Shown: positions 15,934 to 25,734, counted from the stretch's first letter. The stretch is 64,000 nt of DNA from Rickettsiales bacterium (GCA_025464625.1 JAOAUZ010000002.1:372001-436000), one strand, 5' to 3'. Notes: generated by a model not told the origin, from the letters alone. Program-made: numbers and translations.

Positions 15934-18594
15934 ATGAACGCACAAACAACTACACAAAGAAAAGAAAATATGTCTAAAAAATTGGTTTATAGCTTTGCTG
16001 GCGGAGCTTCGGATGGCAATGGCAGTATGCGTAATTTGTTGGGTGGTAAAGGCGCGAATCTAGCAGAGATGTGTTCTCTTGGTTTGCCTGTTCCTCCCGG
16101 ATTTACCATCACCACGGAAGTATGCGTTGGTTATTACACCAATGGAAAAACACTACCTGATGGTTTGCAGAAGCAAGTTTCAGATGCGCTTTTGGCAGTA
16201 GAAAAAGATGTTGGCGCGAAATTTGGTGACGGCGAAAATCCATTGCTGCTTTCGGTGCGTTCTGGCGCACGCGCTTCTATGCCGGGGATGATGGATACAG
16301 TGCTGAATCTGGGTTTGAATGACGTAACCGCGAAGGCACTAGCGAAGAAAACTGGCAATGAACGCTTTGCTTATGATAGCTATCGTCGCTTTATACAGAT
16401 GTATTCTGATGTGGTGCTTGAAGTTGATCATTATTATTTCGAAGAAATGCTCGAGCAAAAAAAGCGTGACCGTGATATTGAGCTTGATACTGAACTTACC
16501 GCGCAGGATTTGAAAGAGCTGGTTAGTGAGTATAAAGCTAAAGTTGCAGAGGAACTCGGAACACCATTTCCTGATGATGTAAATGCGCAGCTTTGGGGTG
16601 CAATTCAAGCCGTGTTTAATTCGTGGATGAATCCGCGTGCCAATACTTATCGCCGTTTGCACGATATTCCTGAAAGCTGGGGAACGGCTGTTACTGTGCA
16701 GTCCATGGTGTTCGGCAATATGGGAAATGATTGTGCAACAGGCGTTGCTTTCACTCGTAATCCGTCAACTGGTGAGCGTAAATATTATGGTGAGTTTCTA
16801 GTAAATGCACAGGGCGAAGACGTTGTTGCTGGAATTCGCACACCGCAGCCACTTGATGAAATGCCAGCAGTAATGCCAGATGTTTACAAGCAGCTCACTG
16901 CGGTTTTTGATAAGCTGGAAGCGCATTATCGCGACATGCAGGATATTGAATTTACCATCCAGAATGACAAATTATGGATGCTACAAACTCGTAACGGCAA
17001 ACGTACTGCTGCTGCTGCGGTAAAAATCGCGGTGGATATGGTGGCTGAAAAAGTCATTACGCAGGCGGAAGCAATTAAACGCATTGATCCACTCTCGCTT
17101 GATCAGCTACTTCATCCAACCCTTGACCCTAAAGCTAAAAAAACAGTTATAGCAACAGGGCTTCCTGCCTCACCGGGGGCAGCTTCAGGAAAGGTGGTTT
17201 TCACCGCTGAAGATGCAGAGGCGATGGCACTTGAGCATAAAGAAAAAGTTATATTGGTGCGCATCGAAACCTCACCAGAAGATATTCACGGAATGCACGC
17301 AGCGCAAGGGATCCTCACTGCGCGCGGTGGTATGACCAGTCACGCAGCAGTGGTGGCGCGTGGTATGGGTAAGCCTTGTGTTTCTGGTGCTGGCGACCTG
17401 CGTATTGATTATGCGAAGAAGGAACTTAAAGCAGGAAGCGTTACCATAAAAGAAGGCGATATTATCACCATTAATGGTGGCACGGGTGAAGTGATGCTGG
17501 GTTTGATTGCAACTGTGCAGCCGGTTCTGTCAGAAGATTTTAACACGCTGATGGGCTGGGCGGATGAAACGCGTACCCTTAAAGTTCGTACCAATGCAGA
17601 AACACTGATGGATGCTGCTGTTGCTCGTAAATTTGGCGCGGAAGGTATTGGGCTGTGCCGTACTGAACACATGTTCTTTGACGCGCAGCGCATCATCGCT
17701 ATGCGTGAAATGATTGTGGCGCAAAATGTGGAAGGGCGTAAGGCTGCGCTCTCCAAACTTCTTCCAATGCAGCGCAATGATTTCGTAGAATTATTCCGCA
17801 TTATGAGTGGTCTGCCTGTTACTATTCGTTTGCTTGACCCGCCATTGCATGAATTTTTACCACACACTGAAGAAGATATAAAACAAGTGGCAAGTGCAGC
17901 CGGTGTTAGCGTGGAAACTGTGCGTCACCGCGCGCATGAGCTGAAAGAACAAAACCCGATGCTTGGGCATCGCGGTTGCCGCCTCGGCATTACCTATCCT
18001 GAGATTTATGAGATGCAGGCACGGGCGATTTTTGAAGCAGCAGCACTCATCATTAAAGAAGGTAAGGAAAACGTGATTCCAGAAATTATGATTCCGCTGG
18101 TGATGATGCCGAAGGAATTAGAAATTCTGAAAGCTCTGGTGGATAAAACCGCGAGCGAAGTTATGAAAGAAAAGAATGTAAAAATTGAATATATGGTGGG
18201 AACGATGATAGAGCTACCACGCGCTGCTCTGCGTGCTGGTGAAATCGCAAATTCTGCCGAGTTTTTCAGTTTCGGCACGAATGATTTGACGCAGACTACA
18301 CTGGGCATTTCGCGTGATGATTCGGCATCTTTCATTGAGGCTTATAAAAAGCAAGGGATTGTTGAGCAAGATCCATTTGTATCGCTGGATCAATCTGGTG
18401 TTGGCGAGCTTATCGAAATGGCTGCGCAGCGCGGACGTAAAACTAATCCTGATTTGAAATTGGGAATTTGTGGTGAACATGGTGGCGATCCTGCATCTAT
18501 TGCCTTCTGCCAGAAAGCTGGACTCACTTATGTTTCCTGCTCGCCATACCGCGTTCCAGTAGCAAGGTTGGCTGCAGCGCAAGCTGCTTTATAG
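15934..18594 (+). CDS. ppdK: Pyruvate, phosphate dikinase
   Basis: This 886-residue enzyme interconverts pyruvate, ATP and phosphate with phosphoenolpyruvate, AMP and pyrophosphate in the cytoplasm. The start is placed at 15934, seven bases after GAAGGGT; a shorter form from 15970 (MSKKLVYSFAGG) also fits the family start. In order it shows the ATP-grasp domain (GGKGANLAEMCSLGLPVPPG, SVRSGARASMPGMMDTVLNL), the swivelling phosphohistidine domain (GGMTSHAAVVARGMGKPC) and the PEP/pyruvate barrel. Barrel motifs are EGIGLCRTEHMFF, GTNDLTQTT and the end segment LTYVSCSPYRVPVARLA. Length is typical. It lies directly after glyS, an order common in alphaproteobacteria. It can feed gluconeogenesis or glycolysis with pyrophosphate. 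Confidence 0.96.
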   Translation: MNAQTTTQRKENMSKKLVYSFAGGASDGNGSMRNLLGGKGANLAEMCSLGLPVPPGFTITTEVCVGYYTNGKTLPDGLQKQVSDALLAVEKDVGAKFGDGENPLLLSVRSGARASMPGMMDTVLNLGLNDVTAKALAKKTGNERFAYDSYRRFIQMYSDVVLEVDHYYFEEMLEQKKRDRDIELDTELTAQDLKELVSEYKAKVAEELGTPFPDDVNAQLWGAIQAVFNSWMNPRANTYRRLHDIPESWGTAVTVQSMVFGNMGNDCATGVAFTRNPSTGERKYYGEFLVNAQGEDVVAGIRTPQPLDEMPAVMPDVYKQLTAVFDKLEAHYRDMQDIEFTIQNDKLWMLQTRNGKRTAAAAVKIAVDMVAEKVITQAEAIKRIDPLSLDQLLHPTLDPKAKKTVIATGLPASPGAASGKVVFTAEDAEAMALEHKEKVILVRIETSPEDIHGMHAAQGILTARGGMTSHAAVVARGMGKPCVSGAGDLRIDYAKKELKAGSVTIKEGDIITINGGTGEVMLGLIATVQPVLSEDFNTLMGWADETRTLKVRTNAETLMDAAVARKFGAEGIGLCRTEHMFFDAQRIIAMREMIVAQNVEGRKAALSKLLPMQRNDFVELFRIMSGLPVTIRLLDPPLHEFLPHTEEDIKQVASAAGVSVETVRHRAHELKEQNPMLGHRGCRLGITYPEIYEMQARAIFEAAALIIKEGKENVIPEIMIPLVMMPKELEILKALVDKTASEVMKEKNVKIEYMVGTMIELPRAALRAGEIANSAEFFSFGTNDLTQTTLGISRDDSASFIEAYKKQGIVEQDPFVSLDQSGVGELIEMAAQRGRKTNPDLKLGICGEHGGDPASIAFCQKAGLTYVSCSPYRVPVARLAAAQAAL

Positions 18595-18601
18595 ATTATT
18601 T

Positions 18602-19921
18602 ATGGTTGTAAAAGTCCGTTTTGCCCCATCTCCTACTGGTTATTTGCATCTTGGCAACGTGCGCACTGCGCTTGTCAACTATCTGTTTGCGCGTAAAACT
18701 GGTGGTGAGTTCTGGCTTAGGATTGATGACACTGATACAGATCGTTCCAAGGTGGAATATGAAGATGCACTCAAAGAAGATCTCGTATGGCTTGGTATAA
18801 AATGGGATGGGTTTTTTAAGCAGTCGGACAAATTCGCGCAGTATGAAATAGCCAAACAAAAACTCATTGCCTCAGGAAGGCTCTATCCTTGTTATGAAAC
18901 GCAGGAAGAATTGGATGTGCAGCGTAAAATGCAGGCTTCGCGCAGTCTTCCACCGATTTATAATCGTGCTAGCTTGAAACTAACTGATGAACAAAAAGCA
19001 AAATATGAAAATGAAGGGCGCAAACCGCACTATCGTTTTCTGCTCGAAGACAAACCAATAATCTGGCAGGATTTGATTCGTGGTGAAGCAAAATTTCAGG
19101 CAACTCACATGAGCGACCCTGTGTTGGTGCGCGAAGATGATGTTCCGCTTTATACTTTTGCTTCGGTGGTGGATGATGGTGAAATGGGAATCACTCATAT
19201 TGTGCGTGGCGAAGACCATGTTTCTAACACTGCTGTGCAGGTGCAGATTTTTGAGGCTTTGGGCTATACATTGCCAGTATTTGGGCATCTGGCACTGCTA
19301 AAAACCAAAGAAGGTGAGATGTCAAAACGGGTAGGTGGCAATGATATCCGCACGCTCCGCGAAAACGGCATCATGCCGATGGCGATTAATTCTCTACTGG
19401 CACATATCGGAACGTCGGATTCCGTTGAACCATATTTGGAATTGAACGAGTTGGTAAAAACATTTGATTTCAAAAAATTTGGTCGCGCACCTGCCAATTA
19501 TGATTCAGCAGAACTAGAAAAATTAAATGAAAAATTACTGCACAAGTTACCATTTTCAGAAGTAAAATCGTTAATTCCTTTCGCGGATGAAAAATTCTGG
19601 AATTCAATCCAAGCGAACTTAAAAAACATCACCGAAGCAAAAATTTGGTGGGATATTATGCATGGCGAGGTATCGGCAGATTTGAATTCTGAAGATTGTA
19701 CTTTCTTGCAGAAAATCCTCATTCTCCTGCCTATTGAACCGTGGAATGAATCCACTTGGGATGTATGGCTTGCTGCTATAAAGCCAACAACTGACCGCAA
19801 GGGCAAAGATTTATTCATGCCTATCCGTAAAGCACTCACAGGCTTGGATCATGGACCAGAATTTAAAAAACTATTGCCGCTACTTGGTCGTGATAAAACA
19901 GTAAAAAGATTAACTATATGA
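18602..19921 (+). CDS. gltX: Glutamate-tRNA ligase
   Basis: This 439-residue class I synthetase charges tRNA-Glu. The HIGH-like motif is in FAPSPTGYLHLGNVRTAL (residues 7-24), and the KMSKS-like motif is EGEMSKRVGGNDIRTL near residue 235. RIDDTDTDRSKVEY and HIVRGEDHVSNTA are typical. The C-terminal anticodon-binding part is short and divergent, as in the second GltX of several alphaproteobacteria, which have two copies and may charge tRNA-Gln with glutamate. Whether this is the discriminating form cannot be told from the sequence alone. It starts seven bases after ppdK and overlaps cysS by four bases. Confidence 0.93.
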   Translation: MVVKVRFAPSPTGYLHLGNVRTALVNYLFARKTGGEFWLRIDDTDTDRSKVEYEDALKEDLVWLGIKWDGFFKQSDKFAQYEIAKQKLIASGRLYPCYETQEELDVQRKMQASRSLPPIYNRASLKLTDEQKAKYENEGRKPHYRFLLEDKPIIWQDLIRGEAKFQATHMSDPVLVREDDVPLYTFASVVDDGEMGITHIVRGEDHVSNTAVQVQIFEALGYTLPVFGHLALLKTKEGEMSKRVGGNDIRTLRENGIMPMAINSLLAHIGTSDSVEPYLELNELVKTFDFKKFGRAPANYDSAELEKLNEKLLHKLPFSEVKSLIPFADEKFWNSIQANLKNITEAKIWWDIMHGEVSADLNSEDCTFLQKILILLPIEPWNESTWDVWLAAIKPTTDRKGKDLFMPIRKALTGLDHGPEFKKLLPLLGRDKTVKRLTI

Positions 19922-21354
19922 CCATTCAACTATACAACACCCTCACTCGCAAAAAAGAGGAATTAAATCCTGCGGACGCTAAAAACGTGCGGATGTATGT
20001 GTGCGGACCAACGGTTTATGATCGCCCACATCTGGGCAATGCCCGATCGGTGGTGGTGTATGATGTTTTATATCGTTTGCTGTGCCATGTTTACGGCAAA
20101 GAGTATGTCACTTATGTGCGCAATATCACTGATGTTGATGATAAAATAAACGCTGCTGCTAAAGCAAATAATGAGCCTATTTCTGCTCTAACCAAGCGGG
20201 TGGAAGGCTGGTTTCATGAAGATATGGGAGCATTAAATTGTTTGCTGCCAACTCATGAGCCACATGCCACTGACCATATCAAAGAAATGATAACTATAAT
20301 TGAAAAGCTGATTGCTGGCGGGCATGCTTATGTTTCGCAGGGGCATGTGCTGTTTCGCGTGGCGAGTTATAAGGATTACGGGCAGCTTTCTGGGCGCAAA
20401 TTAGAAGATTTAATCGCAGGTGCGCGGGTGGGGGTAGAAAGCTATAAAGAACATGCTGGCGATTTTGTGCTATGGAAACCAGCGGATAGCGAAGATGACT
20501 CAAGCAGCGTTTTTGCTTCACCTTGGGGTGCTGGTCGCCCTGGGTGGCATATTGAATGTTCAGCGATGAGCAGCAAATATCTGGGTGATGATTTTGATAT
20601 TCACGGTGGTGGTGCAGATTTGATGTTCCCGCATCATGAAAATGAAATAGCGCAGAGCTGCTGCGCTGCGCCAAAATCTAAATTTGCAAAAACATGGGTG
20701 CATAATGGTTTCCTCACCGTGAATGGCGAAAAAATGAGTAAATCACTCGGCAATTTTACTACGGTGAAGGATTTACTGGACAAAGGAGTACGCGGTGAGG
20801 TGATACGTCTAGCATTTCTCATGACCAAATATAATGAACCACTAGACTGGAGTGACAAGTTGCTTGATGACGCAAAGAGTACATTAGATCACTGGTACAG
20901 AAACAAAGGTTTGCAGGAATCAAATGGGATTAAAATCTATTATGATTCTCTACCTCCATTAAATTCAATGTTTTTAATGAGTTTGCAAAACGACCTTAAT
21001 ACTCCTATGGGCATATCTCTTATGTATACTGCTGCTCCTGACGATCGTCAGGCGATGGCTAACTTGCTTGGTATATTGCAATATTCAGCTGATGAGTGGT
21101 TTAAGGGCGGTGGTAGCACAGATAAAACCGAAAAACTATTCAATGCAGCTAAGGCTAGAGGAATTGATAGAGTCCCTGGGCAAGACTATGCAAAGTCAGA
21201 AGAAGAATTGATTAGTCGTATGATAGAATCGCGTAGTATGGCAAAATTAGCTAAAAACTGGGCGCAGGCGGATGGTATTAGAAAAGACCTTGCAGAACAA
21301 GGAATTATACTGGAAGACCGCCCTGACGGCACGACCGACTGGCGCAGGGAATAA
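19918..21354 (+). CDS. cysS: Cysteine-tRNA ligase
   Basis: This 478-residue class I synthetase charges tRNA-Cys. The N-terminal MYVCGPTVYDRPHLGNAR carries the zinc-binding Cys and the HIGH-like motif. GWHIECSAMS and FPHHENEIAQS hold further zinc ligands and are signature segments, and EKMSKSLGNFTTV is the KMSKS motif. The C-terminal DALR-type helical region is more divergent. The ATG overlaps the gltX stop (ATGA), so the two synthetases are translationally coupled. Length agrees with the family (about 460-490). Confidence 0.95.
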   Translation: MTIQLYNTLTRKKEELNPADAKNVRMYVCGPTVYDRPHLGNARSVVVYDVLYRLLCHVYGKEYVTYVRNITDVDDKINAAAKANNEPISALTKRVEGWFHEDMGALNCLLPTHEPHATDHIKEMITIIEKLIAGGHAYVSQGHVLFRVASYKDYGQLSGRKLEDLIAGARVGVESYKEHAGDFVLWKPADSEDDSSSVFASPWGAGRPGWHIECSAMSSKYLGDDFDIHGGGADLMFPHHENEIAQSCCAAPKSKFAKTWVHNGFLTVNGEKMSKSLGNFTTVKDLLDKGVRGEVIRLAFLMTKYNEPLDWSDKLLDDAKSTLDHWYRNKGLQESNGIKIYYDSLPPLNSMFLMSLQNDLNTPMGISLMYTAAPDDRQAMANLLGILQYSADEWFKGGGSTDKTEKLFNAAKARGIDRVPGQDYAKSEEELISRMIESRSMAKLAKNWAQADGIRKDLAEQGIILEDRPDGTTDWRRE

Positions 21355-21368
21355 TTTTCCTATTGCCC

Positions 21369-21397
21369 TTGAAAGTATAGGCATAAAAGTGTATATT
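21369..21397 (+). promoter_or_regulatory. Promoter of rpoH
   Basis: TTGAAA and TATATT are 17 bases apart, a strong sigma-70-type match in a 67-base gap. The start of transcription would be near 21404, just before the GGAGG ribosome site at 21406-21410, so the leader is very short. The upstream bases read CCCTTGAAA, which also fits the -35 of heat-shock (sigma-32) promoters, so autoregulation is possible. Confidence 0.65.
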
Positions 21398-21421
21398 ATT
21401 CCTTCGGAGGACAGATAAAAC

Positions 21422-22333
21422 ATGAAATCAAGTTTGAAGACTGAGATTGCTCCAATAGCTTCTAATACTAATGTACCAATTCCTGCAAGCCCGTCATCGC
21501 CTGATGGGTTGCGTCGTTATTTGCAGGACATTACAAAGTTTCCAGTGCTTGAACAGAAAGAAGAATACGAACTTTCCAAGCGTTGGCACGATCATGGTGA
21601 CATGTCGGCAGCGCACCGCCTTGTTACCAGCCATTTGCGCTTGGTGGCAAAGATAGCCTTCCGTTATCGCGGTTATGGTTTGCCAATGGGTGAGCTGATT
21701 GCCGAGGGTAATATTGGCATGATGCAAGCGGTAAAACGCTTTGAACCAGATAAAGGTTTCCGCCTTTCCACTTATGCTATGTGGTGGATTCGTGCAGCTA
21801 TTCAGGAATATATTTTGCGTTCATGGTCAATGGTAAAAATCGGCAGTAGCGCAGCGCAGAAACGACTATTTTTTAATCTTCGTAAAATCAAAAGCAAAAT
21901 CGGTGCGATTGGCGAGCGCGGAATGACGCATGAGCAGGTTGGTGACGTTGCTAAAATTCTTGATGTGACGCGTGAGGAAGTGATCGATATGGATCAGCGC
22001 ATGTCAGGTAGTGATGTTTATCTGAATAGCGCAATTTCTGCTGATGGTGATGGTGAAAAAATGGATTTGCTGGTTGAGCCAGCAGAAAGCCACGAAGCTG
22101 TGTTAGTGCAGCGCGAGGAGCAGCAAGGTAGGCAGGCACTCCTTACCAGCGCAATGGCAAAACTAAGTGAGCGTGAGCGTGATATTATACAGCGTCGCAG
22201 GCTTAAAGATGAGCCAGATACGCTGGAAGATTTAAGCCAGATTTATAACATTTCCCGCGAGCGCGTGCGCCAGATTGAAGTTCGGGCGATGGAAAAGCTG
22301 CAAAAGGAAATGCTGGGCAAGGTTGCAGCGTGA
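21422..22333 (+). CDS. rpoH: Heat-shock RNA polymerase sigma factor RpoH
   Basis: This 303-residue sigma-70-family factor of the sigma-32 type directs RNA polymerase to heat-shock promoters. Region 2 is clear: AAHRLVTSHLRLVAKIAFRY, GNIGMMQAVKRFEPDKGFRL and STYAMWWIRAAIQEYIL. The RpoH box equivalent, AQKRLFFNLRKIKSKIG, follows near residue 141. Region 4 ends with LEDLSQIYNISRERVRQIEV. The N-terminal 30 residues are longer and Pro/Ser-rich. A strong GGAGG lies 11 bases ahead of ATG. Promoter and very short leader are described separately; no RNA-thermometer-sized leader is possible if that start is used. A CBP3-family gene overlaps its stop. Confidence 0.95.
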   Translation: MKSSLKTEIAPIASNTNVPIPASPSSPDGLRRYLQDITKFPVLEQKEEYELSKRWHDHGDMSAAHRLVTSHLRLVAKIAFRYRGYGLPMGELIAEGNIGMMQAVKRFEPDKGFRLSTYAMWWIRAAIQEYILRSWSMVKIGSSAAQKRLFFNLRKIKSKIGAIGERGMTHEQVGDVAKILDVTREEVIDMDQRMSGSDVYLNSAISADGDGEKMDLLVEPAESHEAVLVQREEQQGRQALLTSAMAKLSERERDIIQRRRLKDEPDTLEDLSQIYNISRERVRQIEVRAMEKLQKEMLGKVAA

Positions 22334-22854
22334 GTTTCTCTGCTTTAAAAAAAATATTTGCAGCAGATCCTTTTCAGATTCCTGCCCATGAGGCTTATGT
22401 TGCTCTGGTGAATCAGGCTAGGAAGCCGTTTTTTTATCAGGAATGTGGCGTTGCTGACACTCTGGACGGCAGGTTTGATGTTATCGTTCTGCATATATTT
22501 TTGCTCACCCAGCGTTTGAAAAATGAATCACCAGAGTTCATCCGCGCTTTGTGGGAAGTGTTTTTCTCGGATATGGACAGAAGCCTGCGTGAAATGGGCG
22601 CAAGCGACACAGGAATTGGCAAGCGCGTTAAAAAAATGGCGCAGGCATTTTATGGGCGGATTGATGCTTACGAAAAAACTGTAGCAAATAAAGATGATTT
22701 TAAGGATAGTTTAGCACGCAATTTATATCGCAGTGCAGAGGTGAATGAAACACATCTCGCCTGCTTAATTTCCTACGTTTCCCGCAATTTGGAGCATCTG
22801 AAAAAACAGGATGTTTTAGCAATAGTTAAAGGTGATTTGAAGTTTTGTGATTAG
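22330..22854 (+). CDS. Ubiquinol-cytochrome c chaperone family protein (CBP3-like)
   Basis: This 174-residue protein is related to CBP3, which assists cytochrome b and bc1 complex assembly in mitochondria; the bacterial homologues are typical of alphaproteobacteria. Visible family features are YVALVNQARKPFFYQECGV, TLDGRFDVIVLHIFLLTQRL and ALWEVFFSDMDRSLREMGAS. GIGKRVKKMAQAFYGRIDAY near residue 98 is another. It starts at GTG 22330, overlapping the rpoH stop, so the two are translationally coupled. It overlaps the end of the convergent M16 peptidase gene by four bases. Confidence 0.85.
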   Translation: MSFSALKKIFAADPFQIPAHEAYVALVNQARKPFFYQECGVADTLDGRFDVIVLHIFLLTQRLKNESPEFIRALWEVFFSDMDRSLREMGASDTGIGKRVKKMAQAFYGRIDAYEKTVANKDDFKDSLARNLYRSAEVNETHLACLISYVSRNLEHLKKQDVLAIVKGDLKFCD

Positions 22855-24107
22855 GATAACTTCCCACTCAACTTCTCATAAGGCAACACCCTAGAAACAT
22901 CTCCGAGTGCAGAAATTGTTGGCTTTCCGCTGGCTATTTGTTTTGCAAGGCGCAGCAATTGTTCTTTATTTACGGCATTTATTTTTTCTATTATGCCGCT
23001 TGCCTGACGATATTCGCCGAATAGTAAGAGGTGTCTGCCTATCCAAGTAGCAATAGTTTGCGGGTTTTCGCGTGCCATGAGCAGCTCGGCTTTTTGTTGG
23101 TTTTTGGCGCGGGTTATTTCTTTATCAGAAATATCTTTCGCCATATCTGCAATTTGTTCGCAGAGTACCGCCGAAAGTTCCGCTGCTTTATCGGGAGCAG
23201 CAGCGGCATACACGCTCATCATTCCCAAATCTTCATAGGCGGATGCCATAGCGTAAACTGTGTAAGCCAGCCCACGTTTTTCACGCACTTCCTGAAAAAG
23301 GCGTGAGGACATGCCACCACCCAAAATCGTTGAGTATAATTGTAATGCATAATAATCAGGTGAGTGCATGGAAACCGCAGGCAAGCCGATAAGCAGATGC
23401 AACTGCTCAAAATCCGCGGTGACGCGGTTGTCACCACCTATATATTTTGCTGTTTCAAAACTTTTTCCATTTTCCACTTTGGGCAGGGCAAAAAATCGTT
23501 CCACCAGCGCAACAAAATCAGCGTGCTGAATATTGCCTGCTGCGGTTATAATCATGCGCTGCGGGCGGTAATGTTTTGTCATGTAATTTCGTAAATCATC
23601 GCTAGTATAAGCAGCGACTTTATCAGCTGTGCTTAAAATTGAGCGACCAAGAGGTTGCCCCGCAAAGGCGGTGCTATCAAAATAATCAACAATTAGCTCA
23701 TCAGGCGTGTCTTGGTACATGGCGATTTCCTGAATAATCACCTCTTTTTCGCGCACCAGTTCACTCTCTTCAAAAGTGGAATTCTGCATAATATCGGCAA
23801 GAACATCCACAGCTAGAGCTACATTCTGTTTTAGAACCTTTGCGTAATAAACTGTAAGTTCCATTCCAGTATAGGCGTTTAATTGCCCGCCGATAGCATC
23901 AAAAGTTTCGGCAATATCACGCGCACTGCGGGTCTTTGTACCCTTAAATGCCATGTGTTCCAGCAAATGCGAAATTCCGTTTTCGGCTTCGCTTTCATAA
24001 CGCGCGCCAGTGCCAACACTCACAGCAACAGCCACACTTTCAACCCCAGCTAAAAACTCGCTGGCGACTCGCATCCCGTTAGGCAGTGTGGTGATTTTAT
24101 AGGTCAT
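22851..24107 (-). CDS. M16-family zinc metallopeptidase (processing-peptidase-like)
   Basis: This 418-residue protein resembles mitochondrial processing peptidase beta and the bacterial pepR products. The inverted zinc motif HLLEH is in NGISHLLEHMAFKGTKTRSA near residue 47, and the third ligand Glu lies in FEESELVREKEVIIQEIAMY near residue 123. The substrate-binding Gly-rich loop is in YSTILGGGMSSRLFQEVREK near residue 259. A partner inactive subunit is not seen. The gene overlaps thrC by four bases (ATGA), the usual alphaproteobacterial pairing. It probably digests peptides in the cytoplasm or periplasm; no signal peptide is seen, so cytoplasmic action is likely. Confidence 0.93.
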   Translation of the reverse strand: MTYKITTLPNGMRVASEFLAGVESVAVAVSVGTGARYESEAENGISHLLEHMAFKGTKTRSARDIAETFDAIGGQLNAYTGMELTVYYAKVLKQNVALAVDVLADIMQNSTFEESELVREKEVIIQEIAMYQDTPDELIVDYFDSTAFAGQPLGRSILSTADKVAAYTSDDLRNYMTKHYRPQRMIITAAGNIQHADFVALVERFFALPKVENGKSFETAKYIGGDNRVTADFEQLHLLIGLPAVSMHSPDYYALQLYSTILGGGMSSRLFQEVREKRGLAYTVYAMASAYEDLGMMSVYAAAAPDKAAELSAVLCEQIADMAKDISDKEITRAKNQQKAELLMARENPQTIATWIGRHLLLFGEYRQASGIIEKINAVNKEQLLRLAKQIASGKPTISALGDVSRVLPYEKLSGKLS

Positions 24108-25492
24108 ATATTACTTTCAATAAAATCTTTCACTGCATCTGCATCATTGCCAATATGCTCAAATTTTTCCTTGCGCGAAAATAAATCAGCTAGATGTGTA
24201 GGCAGGGCAGGGCGGACTCCGCTTGCGCTTTTGACTGCATCAGGGAATTTAGCAGGGTGGGCGGTTGCCAAAATTACCAGAGGTGTTTCTTTGCCTTTTC
24301 GTGCCTTGTTTCCTGCACATAAACCAACTGCTGTGTGTGGGTCGAGCAATTCACCAGTTGTTTGGTAGCAGGTTTTTATAGTTTCTTTGGTTTCTGTATC
24401 ACTCGCTGAAGCTGCTGCAAATTCAGCACGCAAGCGCGAAAGTGCAAGAGGTGTTAATGTAAATTTTTTATGCTCACGGAAATTAGCCATCATTTCGGCA
24501 ATGGTTTTTCCATCACGATCATATAAATCAAAAAGCAACCTCTCGAAATTGCTGGAAATCTGAATATCCATGCTTGGTGAGAGTGATGGCTCAACTCCTG
24601 CCATTTCATAAGTTCCTGTGGCAAGTGTGCGTGCTAAAATATCATTGCGGTTAGTGGCGATAATAAGTTGCTCAATAGGCAACCCCATTTTCTTTGCAAT
24701 ATAGCCAGCATAAATATCACCGAAATTACCAGTAGGTACAGAAAAACTAACTGCCTTTGCGGGTGCGCCTAGCTTTAGTGCTGCATAAAAATAATATACT
24801 ACCTGCGCTAATATTCGCGCCCAATTGATAGAGTTTACAGCGGTGAGGTTGTGTTTTTCGCGGAATTCTTTATCGGCAAATAGAGTTTTTACAATATTCT
24901 GACAGTCATCAAACGTGCCATCTACTGCCAGATTATGCACGTTTTTATCCAGCACAGTGGTCATCTGCAAACGTTGCACATCAGACACTCTTCCGTGTGG
25001 ATACATGATAAAAATATCCATATTTTTTCGTCCGCGACAGCCAGCAATCGCCGCTGAACCAGTATCACCAGAAGTTGCGCCAATAACAACAACTTTTTGT
25101 TTTCGTTTCTCTAAAATATGTTCAAGCAACCGCCCTAAAAATTGTAGCGCAAAATCTTTGAATGCTAAGGTTTCACCGTGGAAAAGCTCCAGCAAATAAG
25201 TGTTAGCATCTAGCTGTTTAAGAGGCGCAACAGAAGCATGGCGGAAGGTTTTATATGACTCATCAATTATGTGTTTCAGTACGTCAGGTGCTATAGTTTC
25301 ACCTGTAAAGCGTGAGATTATGTTATAGGCAAGTTCTGAATATGTAAGTGATTGCATGGCAGTTATTTCTGCCATAGAAAGTGCTGGCACGTTCTCTGGC
25401 ACATACAGCCCACCATCGCTGGCAAGACCAGCCAGCACAGCATCTTCAAAGGATAATTTTGGGACAGCTCCCCGTGTTGAGATATATAGCAT
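24104..25492 (-). CDS. thrC: Threonine synthase
   Basis: This 462-residue PLP enzyme converts O-phosphohomoserine to threonine. The start MLYISTRGAVPKLSFEDAVL is the family N-terminal signature. The PLP-binding lysine is in TLAFKDFALQFLGR near residue 110. GATSGDTGSAAIAG and SVPTGNFGDIYAGYIAKKMG are the cofactor phosphate-binding segments. The C-terminal DPHTAVGLCAG is conserved. It is coupled to the M16 peptidase gene downstream. Upstream, a toxin-antitoxin pair ends only two bases before the start codon, so thrC may be read through from that operon. No separate promoter for thrC is obvious. Confidence 0.95.
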   Translation of the reverse strand: MLYISTRGAVPKLSFEDAVLAGLASDGGLYVPENVPALSMAEITAMQSLTYSELAYNIISRFTGETIAPDVLKHIIDESYKTFRHASVAPLKQLDANTYLLELFHGETLAFKDFALQFLGRLLEHILEKRKQKVVVIGATSGDTGSAAIAGCRGRKNMDIFIMYPHGRVSDVQRLQMTTVLDKNVHNLAVDGTFDDCQNIVKTLFADKEFREKHNLTAVNSINWARILAQVVYYFYAALKLGAPAKAVSFSVPTGNFGDIYAGYIAKKMGLPIEQLIIATNRNDILARTLATGTYEMAGVEPSLSPSMDIQISSNFERLLFDLYDRDGKTIAEMMANFREHKKFTLTPLALSRLRAEFAAASASDTETKETIKTCYQTTGELLDPHTAVGLCAGNKARKGKETPLVILATAHPAKFPDAVKSASGVRPALPTHLADLFSRKEKFEHIGNDADAVKDFIESNI

Positions 25493-25494
25493 TT

Positions 25495-25734
25495 TTATAC
25501 TTTACTTCTATACTCATCAAGCAAGCGACGAATCATAGCCTGATAGGGAACATTATGTTTTGCTGCTTCTTTCTTGAAGAAATTCAAACTATCACTGCTG
25601 ATAGACAGGGTTATCTTTGTAGTTTTTTCGGCTTTAGCCAGTTCAGCAGGTGAGGGAAGATTCGGTAAAAACACACGTTTTCCAACCTTTACATTGCCGA
25701 AAGGACTTTCTTCGTATTTAGTCTCTTTGCGCAT
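25495..25734 (-). CDS. brnA: BrnA-like ribbon-helix-helix antitoxin
   Basis: This 79-residue protein starts at ATG 25734, preceded by AAGGAG at ideal spacing; the frame is open to 25770, but the longer start has no ribosome site. The C-terminal part, KITLSISSDSLNFFKKEAAK followed by YQAMIRRLLDEYRSK, is the ribbon-helix-helix seen in BrnA antitoxins (CopG-like, bound to the operator as a dimer). The N-terminal half is polar and probably wraps the toxin. The start lies inside the end of brnT, so the order is toxin first, antitoxin second, as in known brnTA operons. It ends two bases before thrC. Confidence 0.88.
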   Translation of the reverse strand: MRKETKYEESPFGNVKVGKRVFLPNLPSPAELAKAEKTTKITLSISSDSLNFFKKEAAKHNVPYQAMIRRLLDEYRSKV

